NCBI GenBank assembly: GCA_028708575.1
Contig: JAQVYQ010000001.1
Span: 69,740 to 116,954, forward strand
Origin: Tissierellia bacterium
Lineage (GTDB): Bacteria; Bacillota; Clostridia; Tissierellales; Tissierellaceae
Reading direction: 5' to 3'
Length of the DNA stretch: 47,215 bases
The stretch's first letter is position 1. Each line of letters opens with the position of its first letter. The translations under genes and the position numbers were made by a program. The notes below the pieces were generated by a model. That model saw only the letters and a program-made list of their open reading frames with translations, did no database searches and was not told the origin of the DNA. Below are positions 8,096 to 17,600 of this stretch, one piece after another.

Positions 8096-8397
8096 GACAA
8101 TTAGGTGATGGTATAAACGCGAAGGTAACTTGGAAAGAAATTACTTTGGCAGGTATTGTTACAGATGGAGGAAAATCAAAGGATTTTGAAACAGGAGATT
8201 GGAGAAACTCAAAGCCAGTTTGGTTAGCAGAAAACTGTAAACAATGCTTGATATGTACAGCATTTTGTCCGGATTCTTCCATACCAGTCAAAGATAAGAA
8301 AAGAGTAGATTTTGAGTATAAACATTGCAAAGGATGTGGAATTTGTGAAAAGGTATGTCCTTTTAATGCAATTGAAATGAAAGGAGAGGAGGAATAA
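8092..8397 (+). CDS. porD: 2-oxoacid:ferredoxin oxidoreductase, delta (8Fe-8S) subunit
   Basis: A 101-residue ferredoxin-like subunit with two 4Fe-4S motifs: Cys49, 52, 55 and 59, then Cys79, 82, 85 and 89. It passes electrons from the TPP site to free ferredoxin. The start is TTG at 8092, overlapping the porC stop, with GAGGAGG about 11 nt upstream. This arrangement indicates translational coupling. The apparent TGA at the end of porC is a normal stop and not a selenocysteine codon. Confidence 0.9.
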   Translation: MRQLGDGINAKVTWKEITLAGIVTDGGKSKDFETGDWRNSKPVWLAENCKQCLICTAFCPDSSIPVKDKKRVDFEYKHCKGCGICEKVCPFNAIEMKGEEE

Positions 8398-8399
8398 AA

Positions 8400-9590
8400 A
8401 TGGGAATAAAAGATAGATTATCGGGAAATGAAGCAACTGCTATGGCTATGAAATCAATGAATATGGACGTTATGGCTGCTTTTCCTATTACACCTTCTAC
8501 AGAAATTCCAGAACAATTTTCTCAATATGTGGCCAATGGCCTTACAGATACTGTTTTTGTACCAGTAGAGTCAGAGCATAGTGCTATGTCTGCTTGTATT
8601 GGATCACAAGCAGCAGGTGCAAGAAGCTGTACAGCTACATCATCCAACGGTTTAGCACTAATGCATGAAATGTTGCATATAGCCTCAGCAATGAGACTTC
8701 CAATTACTATGGCATGTATAACTAGGGCTATAACTGGACCAATAAATATACACAACGATCACAGTGATGCAATGAGTTCCAGAGACTGCGGTTGGATTCA
8801 AATACATGCTGAAGATGTTCAAGAAGCATATGACAATTATATAATGTCAGTTCGTATAGCTGAACATAAAAAGGTTTTATTACCTGTAATGATATGCCAA
8901 GATGGCTTTATAACAAGTCATGCTGTCGAAAATGTTGAACTATTAGAAGAGGAAGATATACGCTCATTTGTAGGCTTTTATGAACCAGATTATTATTTAC
9001 TCAATCCAGAATTAAAAGTAGCTATGGGCCCTTATGACCCTCCAACATATCTTATGGAGCACAAACGACAACAAGCAGAAGCTATGATAGACTCTTTAGA
9101 TGTAATTAAAGAAATATATGATGAATTTGGAAAATTAACTGGACGATATTATGATTTGATTGAAACTTATAAAATAGAAGATGCAGAAAGAATTATTATT
9201 TTATTAGGTTCATCTGCTGGAACTGCTAAAATAGTCGTTGATGAATTAAGATCTAAAGGTGAAAAGGTTGGTATTATTAAGATACGTTCCTATCGTCCAT
9301 TCCCTGGAAAATTAATTAGGGAAGCATTAAAATCACCAAAAGTTGTTGCTGTTCTTGATAAGGCAGAAGGTTTATCAAGTATAGGTGGGCCTGTTTATTC
9401 TGACGTTTGTGCAGCGCTAAATGGCAATGCTGGTTTTAAAATTGTAAATTATATATATGGTATAGGTGGACGTGATGTTCGAACAGATGATATACATGAA
9501 GTTTTTGCAGACTTGCAAGACGATATAGACGGTAAAGAATCAAAGGCTAAAACAGCTGCTAATTATAGATATCTTGCATTAAGAGAATAA
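8400..9590 (+). CDS. porA: 2-oxoacid:ferredoxin oxidoreductase, alpha subunit
   Basis: A 396-residue alpha subunit. The FPITPSTEIPE segment at residues 28-38 is the conserved substrate-side motif, with Thr31 as the usual oxoacid contact, and VPVESEHSAM follows. The length fits PorA of four-subunit enzymes. GGAGAGGAGG lies just before ATG 8400, two bases after the porD stop. Pyruvate is the default substrate, but 2-oxobutyrate or branched-chain 2-oxoacids are possible. The neighbouring racemase, dehydrogenase and PLP enzyme suggest the oxoacid comes from amino acid breakdown. Confidence 0.9.
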   Translation: MGIKDRLSGNEATAMAMKSMNMDVMAAFPITPSTEIPEQFSQYVANGLTDTVFVPVESEHSAMSACIGSQAAGARSCTATSSNGLALMHEMLHIASAMRLPITMACITRAITGPINIHNDHSDAMSSRDCGWIQIHAEDVQEAYDNYIMSVRIAEHKKVLLPVMICQDGFITSHAVENVELLEEEDIRSFVGFYEPDYYLLNPELKVAMGPYDPPTYLMEHKRQQAEAMIDSLDVIKEIYDEFGKLTGRYYDLIETYKIEDAERIIILLGSSAGTAKIVVDELRSKGEKVGIIKIRSYRPFPGKLIREALKSPKVVAVLDKAEGLSSIGGPVYSDVCAALNGNAGFKIVNYIYGIGGRDVRTDDIHEVFADLQDDIDGKESKAKTAANYRYLALRE

Positions 9591-9603
9591 GGAAGGTGAA
9601 AAA

Positions 9604-10533
9604 ATGGCTTATAATTTTAAAGAGGAAATGAACAAACCCGAGCGTTTTGCAGGAGGGCACAGATTGTGTGCAGGATGTGGCGCTGGTGTAATGGCAAGAA
9701 ACGTATTAAGAGCAATTGATGAAGATGATAATATAGCTATAGTTAATGCTACTGGTTGTCTACAAGCAGCGACTTTCTCATATCCTTATATAACTTGGGA
9801 AGATTCATGGATACATAGTGCCTTTGAAAATGCAGGCGCTACATGTGGTGGAATGGAAGCAGCATACAGAGCCCTTGAAAAACGTGGCAAGGTAAAAGAA
9901 AAATATAAATTTTTAGCCTTTGGTGGAGATGGAGGATCTTATGATATAGGTTTTCAATCTTTATCTGGAGCTATGGAAAGAAATCATGATATGGTATATA
10001 TTTGCTATGATAATGAGGCATATATGAATACAGGTATACAAAGATCTTCTTCAACATCAAGATTTACTGACACTACTACAACTCCAGCAGGAAGTGTAGT
10101 ACCAGGAAAACCACAGAATAAAAAGAATTTAACAGAAATAATGGTAGCGCATAGTATTCCATATGTTGGTCAGACCACATTTTTAGCAAATATGAAGGAC
10201 CTAAATGAAAAGACAAAAAAAGCTGTTTACACAGAAGGACCAGCCTTTTTAAATGTTTTAGCACCTTGTACAAGAGGTTGGAGATATGATATGGCTGATC
10301 TATTAGACATAACTAAAGCGGCAGTAGAAACATGTTTTTGGCCTTTATTTGAAGTCGAAAATGGTAAATATAAGCTGACTTATGAGCCAAAAAAGAAATT
10401 GCCTATAGAAGAATACCTAAGACCACAAGGCCGTTTTAAACATATGTTTAAAAAAGGAAATGAATGGATGATCGAGGAATTTCAAAAAGAAGTTGATTTA
10501 AAATGGGAAATGCTTTTAAAGAAATGTGAATAA
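9604..10533 (+). CDS. porB: 2-oxoacid:ferredoxin oxidoreductase, beta (TPP) subunit
   Basis: A 309-residue TPP-binding subunit. Cluster cysteines are Cys22 and Cys25 in CAGCG, Cys52 in ATGC and Cys222 in PCTRGW. The Mg-TPP motif runs from GGDGGS (about 108) to DNEAYMNTG (136-144). GGAAGGTG lies before ATG 9604, 13 nt after porA. All four subunits are intact, so the complex should be functional and deliver acyl-CoA, CO2 and reduced ferredoxin to the bifurcating complex encoded downstream. Confidence 0.9.
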   Translation: MAYNFKEEMNKPERFAGGHRLCAGCGAGVMARNVLRAIDEDDNIAIVNATGCLQAATFSYPYITWEDSWIHSAFENAGATCGGMEAAYRALEKRGKVKEKYKFLAFGGDGGSYDIGFQSLSGAMERNHDMVYICYDNEAYMNTGIQRSSSTSRFTDTTTTPAGSVVPGKPQNKKNLTEIMVAHSIPYVGQTTFLANMKDLNEKTKKAVYTEGPAFLNVLAPCTRGWRYDMADLLDITKAAVETCFWPLFEVENGKYKLTYEPKKKLPIEEYLRPQGRFKHMFKKGNEWMIEEFQKEVDLKWEMLLKKCE

Positions 10534-10546
10534 TTATTTAGTTTAA

Positions 10547-10614
10547 AATAACAATAACTCCTCGTACATATGATAGGTATATTCAAAAGCATTTAATCAT
10601 ATTATACGAGGAGT
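10547..10614 (+). repeat. Perfect 14-bp inverted repeat carrying a Shine-Dalgarno sequence
   Basis: AATAACTCCTCGTA at the left arm and TACGAGGAGTTATT at the right arm are exact reverse complements, separated by about 40 nt that hold a further near-match (CATATGA/TCATATT). The right arm contains GAGGAG 6-12 nt before ATG 10621. It may terminate the por transcript, or be a remnant of a mobile element whose hairpin hides its own ribosome binding site. Confidence 0.6.
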
Positions 10615-10620
10615 TATTAT

Positions 10621-10735
10621 TATGGATACTATACAAGAATTCTTAAAAGAATTTTTGATTAATTAAGAAGATGAAGAATTCAAATTTAAAATTGTTAATA
10701 TTATATCAAACTTTTTTAAAAATCAAGCTAATATA
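10621..10735 (+). pseudogene. Decayed short coding remnant after the inverted repeat
   Basis: ATG 10621 follows GAGGAG, but the frame stops at TAA after 14 codons (MDTIQEFLKEFLIN). The same frame then continues with protein-like, Glu/Lys/Ile-rich sequence to a TAG near 10735. This looks like a gene disabled by one stop and then eroded, perhaps the start of a transposase. I cannot name the family, and it could be chance in AT-rich DNA. Confidence 0.3.
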
Positions 10736-10880
10736 TAGTAGAATATACATGAGATGAAAATATTAAACACTATTATACTCTAAAAACAGCAATAGATCCT
10801 ATATTTACAGTTTAGTAATATTAATTATATTATGATTTAAAGTATATAAAACGAACATATATTGGAACGAGGTAATTATA

Positions 10881-11720
10881 ATGGTCAAAAAAACAGAAAA
10901 CATAGAAGAATATAAGGTGAGTACATTATACTTTAGTCCAACTGGAACAACTAAAAGAATAGTAGCTGGAATAGCTAATAGACTTATGGGAAAAGATGAA
11001 AATCTGAGAATAAATAAAATTGACTTTACTTTGCCAAAATATAGAGAAAAAGGTAGACAATTTTCAAAAGATGATCTAGTAATAGTAGGAGTACCAGTAT
11101 ATGCAGGCAGGGTTCCTAATGTCTTAATAAAGTATTTGAATTCTATTCATAGCAACGGAGCACTTGCAGTTGCATTAGTTGTCTATGGCAATAGAAATTA
11201 TGATGATGCTCTAATTGAATTAAGGGATATTCTAGATTCTAATGGCTTTAGGGTAATAGCAGGAGCTGCTTTCATTGGTCAACATTCTTTTTCCAATACA
11301 TTAGCTAAGGGTAGACCAGATGGAAAGGACATGAAAATAGTAAACGATTTTACTGATAGGCTTTATGATAAAATTATTAATTTGAATAATTTTGAGACTA
11401 TAGCTATAAAAGGAAATTCTTCTTATAGAAAGTATTATAAACCAATAGATAAAGAAGGGAAACCAAGAGATATTAGAAGTGTTGAGCCTAAAACAAGTGA
11501 TAACTGTATAGACTGTAAGATATGCTCAAATCTTTGTCCAATGGGTTCTATAGACTATGAAGATGTATCAAAGCTAAATGGAATTTGTATTAAATGCAAT
11601 GCCTGTGTAAAGAATTGTCCTACTAATTCAAAGTATTTTGATGACCATATATATTTAACCCATAAGACAGAATTGGAAATGGAATTTAAAGAAAGAAAAG
11701 AACCGGAAATATTTATTTAG
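10881..11720 (+). CDS. EFR1-type flavodoxin-ferredoxin fusion protein
   Basis: A 279-residue protein. Residues 13 to about 190 form a flavodoxin-like domain with the FMN phosphate loop SPTGTTK (19-25). Residues about 210-250 carry two 4Fe-4S motifs, CIDCKICSNLCP and CIKCNACVKNCP. This is the EFR1 family layout, thought to move electrons between low-potential donors and unknown partners. ACGAGGTAA lies before ATG 10881. It stands alone between the Por operon and the bifurcating complex and may act as a carrier between them. No partner is established. Confidence 0.8.
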   Translation: MVKKTENIEEYKVSTLYFSPTGTTKRIVAGIANRLMGKDENLRINKIDFTLPKYREKGRQFSKDDLVIVGVPVYAGRVPNVLIKYLNSIHSNGALAVALVVYGNRNYDDALIELRDILDSNGFRVIAGAAFIGQHSFSNTLAKGRPDGKDMKIVNDFTDRLYDKIINLNNFETIAIKGNSSYRKYYKPIDKEGKPRDIRSVEPKTSDNCIDCKICSNLCPMGSIDYEDVSKLNGICIKCNACVKNCPTNSKYFDDHIYLTHKTELEMEFKERKEPEIFI

Positions 11721-12305
11721 CAAAGGTGACGAATCTCTATTTTATTATTTAAATCTTACTGGAATATAAACTTTAGATCCCTTTTTAACACTTAGTTTTT
11801 TAAGCTTTAACCAGTTTAGAAACATTAATTTGAACTGAATTAATACTAGTTTAGTTCGCCGCAGAATTTAATAAATTTTAAAGTTTTTAGAAATATATAT
11901 CTTAAGTGAATTAACTCCTTAAAGAGTACTTTATTGGCACTTAATATATTCGACATATATGGATGATACACTATTGCAGTAAGAAAAATTTAAGTAAAAT
12001 TAGTGTTGCCCTAATATAATAATTAATAAATCAATTAAATTGATACAAGATGAAAAGTTATTAGGGAGATAGAAATAATATGCTCATTTAAGAAAGTAAC
12101 AATTAAAAATACATAGAAGGATTATTAGATAGAAAGAGAATTAGAAAAGTATTTAATTATATTGATGTGTTTGTTAAGTTATATTATATAATAAACATTG
12201 AAATTTTCTAAATTATACTATCTGATAAGACTTTAAATTATACTAGTTATAAATTGGGGAAATATTCCTTGTAAATATAAATATAGACGCAAAGGGGTTG
12301 ATATA
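11721..12305. other. 585-nt intergenic region before the NuoE-like gene
   Basis: No intact gene on either strand. A frame from ATG 12080 to TAA 12209-12211 looks coding in its last 34 codons, with a basic segment reading EGLLDRKRIRKVFNYID, but it has two TAA stops near its start. It is probably a decayed gene. The rest is AT-rich. A promoter for the NuoE operon should lie in the last 100 nt, but I could not pick a convincing -35/-10 pair. Confidence 0.45.
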
Positions 12306-12836
12306 GTGGAATGTTGTGGTGGGAAAAAAATAAAGTCAAGGTTTATAGACGAAGATGTGGATTTATCATTACTAGATAATATACTTTCCGAATACAAAAA
12401 TGTTAAGGGAAGTTTGATTACAATATTGCAACAAGCACAAGAAATATATGGTTATCTTCCACTATCTGTATTAGATTATGTAGCAAATGAAACAAAAGTA
12501 AAGAGTTCAAAAGTATATGGAGTAGCAACCTTTTATACACAATTTAAACTTAATCCAGTAGGAGAAAACCTAATAATGCTTTGTGATGGTACAGCATGTC
12601 ATGTAAATGGAGCTGACAAAATCCAAGAAGCAATATATGAAGAATTAAATATCCATGATGGTGAAACTACTGAGGACAAGCTTTTCACATTAAACATAGT
12701 AGCCTGTTTAGGATGCTGCAGCTTATCACCAGTAATGATGATAAATGACGAAACATACGGCAACCTTACATCAAAAAAGACTAAGGATATAATAAGAGAT
12801 AAAAAATCAAAAGCATTAGCAAAGGAGGCAAAATAA
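12306..12836 (+). CDS. NuoE-like 2Fe-2S subunit of a bifurcating oxidoreductase
   Basis: A 176-residue thioredoxin-fold 2Fe-2S protein (24-kDa complex I/HydC type). Ligands are Cys93 and Cys98 in CDGTAC and Cys134 and Cys138 in CLGCC. The start is GTG 12306 with AAAGGGG about 8 nt upstream; the ATG at 12311 is out of frame. A short Cys-rich N-terminus (ECCGG) precedes the usual fold. It is followed one base later by the NuoF-like gene and forms the NADH-side electron path of the complex with it. Similar subunits occur in HydABC hydrogenases, NAD-linked formate dehydrogenases and Stn. Confidence 0.88.
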   Translation: MECCGGKKIKSRFIDEDVDLSLLDNILSEYKNVKGSLITILQQAQEIYGYLPLSVLDYVANETKVKSSKVYGVATFYTQFKLNPVGENLIMLCDGTACHVNGADKIQEAIYEELNIHDGETTEDKLFTLNIVACLGCCSLSPVMMINDETYGNLTSKKTKDIIRDKKSKALAKEAK

Positions 12837-12837
12837 C

Positions 12838-14586
12838 ATGAAAGTTGTTGTCGGTCTTGGAAGCTGTGGAATAGCAGCTGGTGCTAATAAAGTATATGAT
12901 TTAATCAAAGAAGAAATAGAAAGCAAAAACTTAGATATTGATTTAGAAAAAGCAGGTTGTGTAGGTTCGTGTCATTTAGAACCAATAGTTGATTTTTATG
13001 ATGAAAATAGTCATTTAGAAAGATGCATAAAAGTATCTCCAGATAAAGTATTAGAACTTTTATATAAAGCACTAAATAATGAATTAAAAGAAGAAGCATC
13101 ACTAATATCAGAAGAAGATAAAAAAGCACAAAATAAACAAGTAAAAATAGCTACAGAAAACTGTGGATATATAAATCCAGAAGATATTAATGATTACATA
13201 TCAACTGAAGGATATAGTGGATTAAAAAAAGTACTTAGTTCAATGACCCAAGAAGATGTTATTGAACAAGTAAAGATTGCAGGATTAAGAGGTAGAGGCG
13301 GAGCAGGATGTCCTACATGGTTTAAATGGGAAGCTGCATATAAAGAAAAAGCAACACCAAAATATATAATTTGTAATGCAGATGAAGGCGACCCAGGTGC
13401 ATTTATGGATAGAAGTATACTAGAAGGAGATCCCCATAGAGTACTTGAAGGAATGATTATAGGTGGTTATGCAATAGGTGCTAAAGAAGGAATAATATAC
13501 GTTAGAGCTGAATATCCACTAGCAATAAAAAGACTTAAAATAGCTATAGAACAAGCTAGAGAATCAGGATACTTAGGAAAAAACATATTAAACTTAAATT
13601 TTGATTTTGATATAAGAATAAAAGCAGGAGCAGGAGCCTTCGTTTGTGGAGAAGAAACAGCTCTAATAGCGTCACTTGAAGGCAAAAGAGGAATGCCAAG
13701 ATTAAAACCACCATTTCCAGCCCAAAAAGGGTTTTGGAATAAACCTACAAACATTAATAATGTAGAAACATTTGCAAATGTACCTTGGATATTTAAACAC
13801 AGTGCTTCAGACTATGCAAAATTAGGTTCTGAAGGATCTAAAGGCACCAAGGTATTTGCCTTAACAGGGAAGATAAAAAAAGGTGGACTAGTAGAAGTTC
13901 CTATGGGTATGCCATTAAGAGAAATAATATATGATATTGGTGGCGGTATAAAAGAAGATAAACAATTCAAAGCAGTGCAAATGGGAGGACCATCTGGAGG
14001 ATGTATACCAGTAGAACTAATAGACACTCCAATTGACTATGAATCCGTATCAAAAGCTGGAGCCATTATGGGTTCAGGGGGTATGGTTGTTATAGATGAA
14101 AGTGCATGTATGGTTGAAATGGCTAAATTTTTCTTATCCTTTACAAGGAAAGAATCCTGTGGTAAATGCGTTCATTGCCGATTAGGCACAAAGAGAATGT
14201 TAGAGATTCTAGAAAGAATAACAGAAGGAAAAGGATTAGAAGGAGACATTGAAAAATTAGAACAACTAGCAATCGATATTCAAAATGGATCCCTATGTCA
14301 ATTAGGAATAACTGCACCAAATCCAGTATTAAGCATGATAAAAAATTTCAGAAGCGAATTTGAAGCACATATAAGCGAAAAGAAATGTCCAGCACATGTA
14401 TGTAAAAGCTTAATAACATATGAAATAAATAAAAATTGTACAGGATGTACAATATGCGCAAGAAACTGTCCAGTCGATGCAATATCAGGAGTATTAAAAG
14501 GGAAACACGAAATTGATAAAGAAATATGTATTAAATGTGGAAAATGTTATGATGTATGTAAATTTGAAGCTGTAACAGTAGATTAG
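12838..14586 (+). CDS. NuoF/HydB-like NADH-binding FMN subunit
   Basis: A 582-residue flavoprotein. Residues 1-110 are a thioredoxin-like 2Fe-2S domain with Cys10, Cys41 and Cys45; the fourth ligand seen in NuoE is not in its usual place. The NuoF core has GRGGAG (152-157) for NADH, NADEGDPGAF (180-189) for FMN, and 4Fe-4S ligands Cys441, 444, 447 and 487. The C-terminus carries two ferredoxin clusters (Cys534-544 and Cys564-574). This layout is that of HydB-type subunits of electron-bifurcating enzymes. AAAGGAGG lies before ATG 12838. It should hold the bifurcating FMN. Confidence 0.9.
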   Translation: MKVVVGLGSCGIAAGANKVYDLIKEEIESKNLDIDLEKAGCVGSCHLEPIVDFYDENSHLERCIKVSPDKVLELLYKALNNELKEEASLISEEDKKAQNKQVKIATENCGYINPEDINDYISTEGYSGLKKVLSSMTQEDVIEQVKIAGLRGRGGAGCPTWFKWEAAYKEKATPKYIICNADEGDPGAFMDRSILEGDPHRVLEGMIIGGYAIGAKEGIIYVRAEYPLAIKRLKIAIEQARESGYLGKNILNLNFDFDIRIKAGAGAFVCGEETALIASLEGKRGMPRLKPPFPAQKGFWNKPTNINNVETFANVPWIFKHSASDYAKLGSEGSKGTKVFALTGKIKKGGLVEVPMGMPLREIIYDIGGGIKEDKQFKAVQMGGPSGGCIPVELIDTPIDYESVSKAGAIMGSGGMVVIDESACMVEMAKFFLSFTRKESCGKCVHCRLGTKRMLEILERITEGKGLEGDIEKLEQLAIDIQNGSLCQLGITAPNPVLSMIKNFRSEFEAHISEKKCPAHVCKSLITYEINKNCTGCTICARNCPVDAISGVLKGKHEIDKEICIKCGKCYDVCKFEAVTVD

Positions 14587-14603
14587 AAAGTAGGGGTGGA
14601 AAT

Positions 14604-17600
14604 ATGACTACAATAAATCTAAATATTGATGGTAAAGAAGTAGAAGGAATTTTAGGGCAGAGTATTTTAGATATAGCAAATGCAAATGGAATAGACATCC
14701 CTACTATGTGTTATGATGAAAGAGTAGAGATGTATGGCTCTTGCGGCCTATGTGTAGTTGAAGTAGAAGGAAAGAATAAGCTTTTGAGAGCATGTTCAAC
14801 AATAGCATCTGAGGGAATGGTAATAGATACAAAATCACCTAAAGTTGTAAGCACACGAAAAGCAGCCTTAGAATTAATCCTTTCCGATCATACAGGAGAT
14901 TGCTACGCTCCATGTAAAAGGGCATGCCCTGGAGAAACAGATTGTCAAGGATATGTAGGACTTATAGCCAATGGAGAGTTTAAAGAATCACTAAAATTAA
15001 TAAAAGAACAATTACCACTACCAGCATGTATAGGTAGAGTATGTCCACATCCATGTGAAGATGCATGCCGAAGACAACTAGTTGAAGAACCAGTATCTAT
15101 TGCATACTTAAAATTCTTTGTAGCAGATATAGATTTAAAAGATAAGGAAGTATTCATGCCAGATATACTACCAGCTACAGGAAAGCGAATAGGAATTATA
15201 GGTGGAGGACCTGGTGGATTATCAGCAGCCTACTTTTTACTAGCATCAGGCCATGAAGTAACAATTTATGACATGATGCCAGAAATGGGTGGAATGTTAA
15301 GATATGGAATACCAGAGTATCGATTACCAGCAAAAGTAGTGGATGAAGAAATAGCAATTATTGAAAAAATGGGAGCAAAATTTGTAAACAATATAAAGAT
15401 TGGCAAAGATATAGACTTAAAGTATATAAGGAAAAATTATGATGCAGTATATATATCAATTGGTGCATGGAAAAGCTCCAGCTTAAAAGTCAAGGGCGAA
15501 GATTTACCAGGAGTTATAGGTGGAATTGATTTCTTAAGAAAAGTCGCTCTTAACCAACCAATAAGTATTGGTGAAAAAGTTGCAGTAGTAGGCGGCGGTA
15601 ATACAGCAATGGATGCATGTAGGACGGCAATTAGACTAGGAGCTAAAGAAGTCTACTTACTATATAGAAGAACAGAAGAAGAAATGCCAGCAGAGGCTAT
15701 AGAAATAAAAGAAGCAAGAGAAGAAGGAGTAACATTTAAATTCCTAGTTACACCTGAAGAAATTATTCCCGAAAACGGAAAAGCATCAAAGATTAAACTT
15801 CAAAAGATGGAATTAGGAGAACCCGATGCAAGTGGTAGAAGAAGACCAAATCCTATAGAAGGAGAATTTGAAATACTTGATGTAGATTTAGTAATAGGAG
15901 CAATAGGACAACAAGTTAGTCTAGAAGGATTTGAAGAAATAGAAAAGACAGATAGAGGAACCATTGTCTCAGATAAATCAACATTCTCAACTAATATTAC
16001 AGGAGTATTTGCAGGTGGAGATGCCATAAACAAAGGTGCAGATATTGCTATAAAGGCTATAGGAGATGCTAGAAAGTCATCAGATATTATAAACTCCTAT
16101 TTAGAAGGAGATATAGTGCCTTATGAAGCTCCATATGTAGTAATAAGAGATGATATAGTAAAAGCAGAAGATTATGCAGATATAGAAAAAGCATATTGTT
16201 CACCAATGCCTCATCTTTCAGCTGAGGATAGAAAATATAATTTTGAAGAAGTCAATTTAGGATTTAGTGCACAGAAAGCCATTGAAGATGCAAAACGTTG
16301 TTTAGAATGTGGATGCCATGACGTATTTGAATGTAAACTATATAACTATGCCAACCAATATGATGTTCATCCAGAGAAATTTGCTGGAGAAGTACATTAT
16401 AGAGAGCATGATGATGAGCATCCATTTATAGTAAGGAATGCTGATAAGTGCATACTATGTGGACTTTGCGTAAGAGTTTGTAATGAAGTCATGGATAATG
16501 GAGCATTAGGTTTAGTAGATAGAGGCTTTGACACAATAGTAAAACCAGCATTAGATTTAAAACTTGGAGAAACATCATGTATATCATGTGGACAATGTGT
16601 AAGTGTATGCCCAGTTGGTGCCATTCAAGAAAGATTACAAATAGAAAAATCAGTACCAGTAGAAACAAAAGAAACAAAAACAATATGCTCATTCTGTTCA
16701 GTAGGATGCAATATAAATCTAAACACAAGAGGAGATATGCTCTATAGGGCATTACCTAATGACCATAGTAAAGTTGACAATGGTTTACTTTGTGTAAAAG
16801 GTAGATTTGGTTATGACCAGGCACATAAAAAGACAAGACTAGTAAAACCACTAGTAAGAAAGAATGGTAAATTAGAAGAAACAAGTTGGGATGAAGCATT
16901 AAAACTGGCATCTAAGAAGATGCAAAGCCTTAAAATGCAATACGGTTCACAATCAGTTGGAGTATCAGTATCAGATAGATACACTAATGAAGAGATATAT
17001 ATAATAAAGAAATTTGCAAAAGATTTCTTAAACACAGATTATATAACATCATTTAATAGAAACTACGGTGGAATTGAAGATGTACTTGGACTAGATGCTT
17101 CCACCAATACATTTGATGAGTTAAAAGTAGCTGATTATATACTATTAATTGGTTCAGATATTATGAAAGACCATACAATAGCAGCTTTGAAAATTAAAGA
17201 AGCAGTAGAAAAGGATGGAAAGCTTGTAGTTATTAATGACTTTGATAGTCAGATAGATGATTGGGCCAATAAAAAGATTTGTGCAGATAATAATGTAAAA
17301 ATTCTAAAAGAAATATTAAAAGCAATAATTGATTTAGGCTTAGAAGCAAAGAATGCTAATGGATTTGAAGAATTAAAAGAAAGCCTAATAGATATTAAGC
17401 CAAGTGAAGATGCTAAAGAAATAGCCTTAGAATATACACAAGCAAAGAAGACAATGATAGTATTTGATCAGAACTATTTAACAGCAGATGGAGCAAAACT
17501 AATAGCAGATATTGCAGTAATATCAGGACAAATAGGCAAACCTAGACGAGGTATAATTGAGCTTAAGCCAAAGAATAACAGTCAAGGCCTAGTAGATATG

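Larger units (their letters stand above)
10534..10880. other. Intergenic region with a 14-bp inverted repeat and a decayed reading frame
   Basis: It contains the inverted repeat at 10547-10614 and a short frame from ATG 10621, both listed separately. The rest is AT-rich with no gene. No clear rho-independent terminator for porB other than this inverted repeat is seen. Confidence 0.5.

Noticed and set aside
12905..14027. Minus-strand open frames opposite the NuoF-like gene and similar shadows opposite other genes
   Set aside because: They lie opposite conserved coding sequence, have no ribosome binding sites and show low-complexity or atypical composition.
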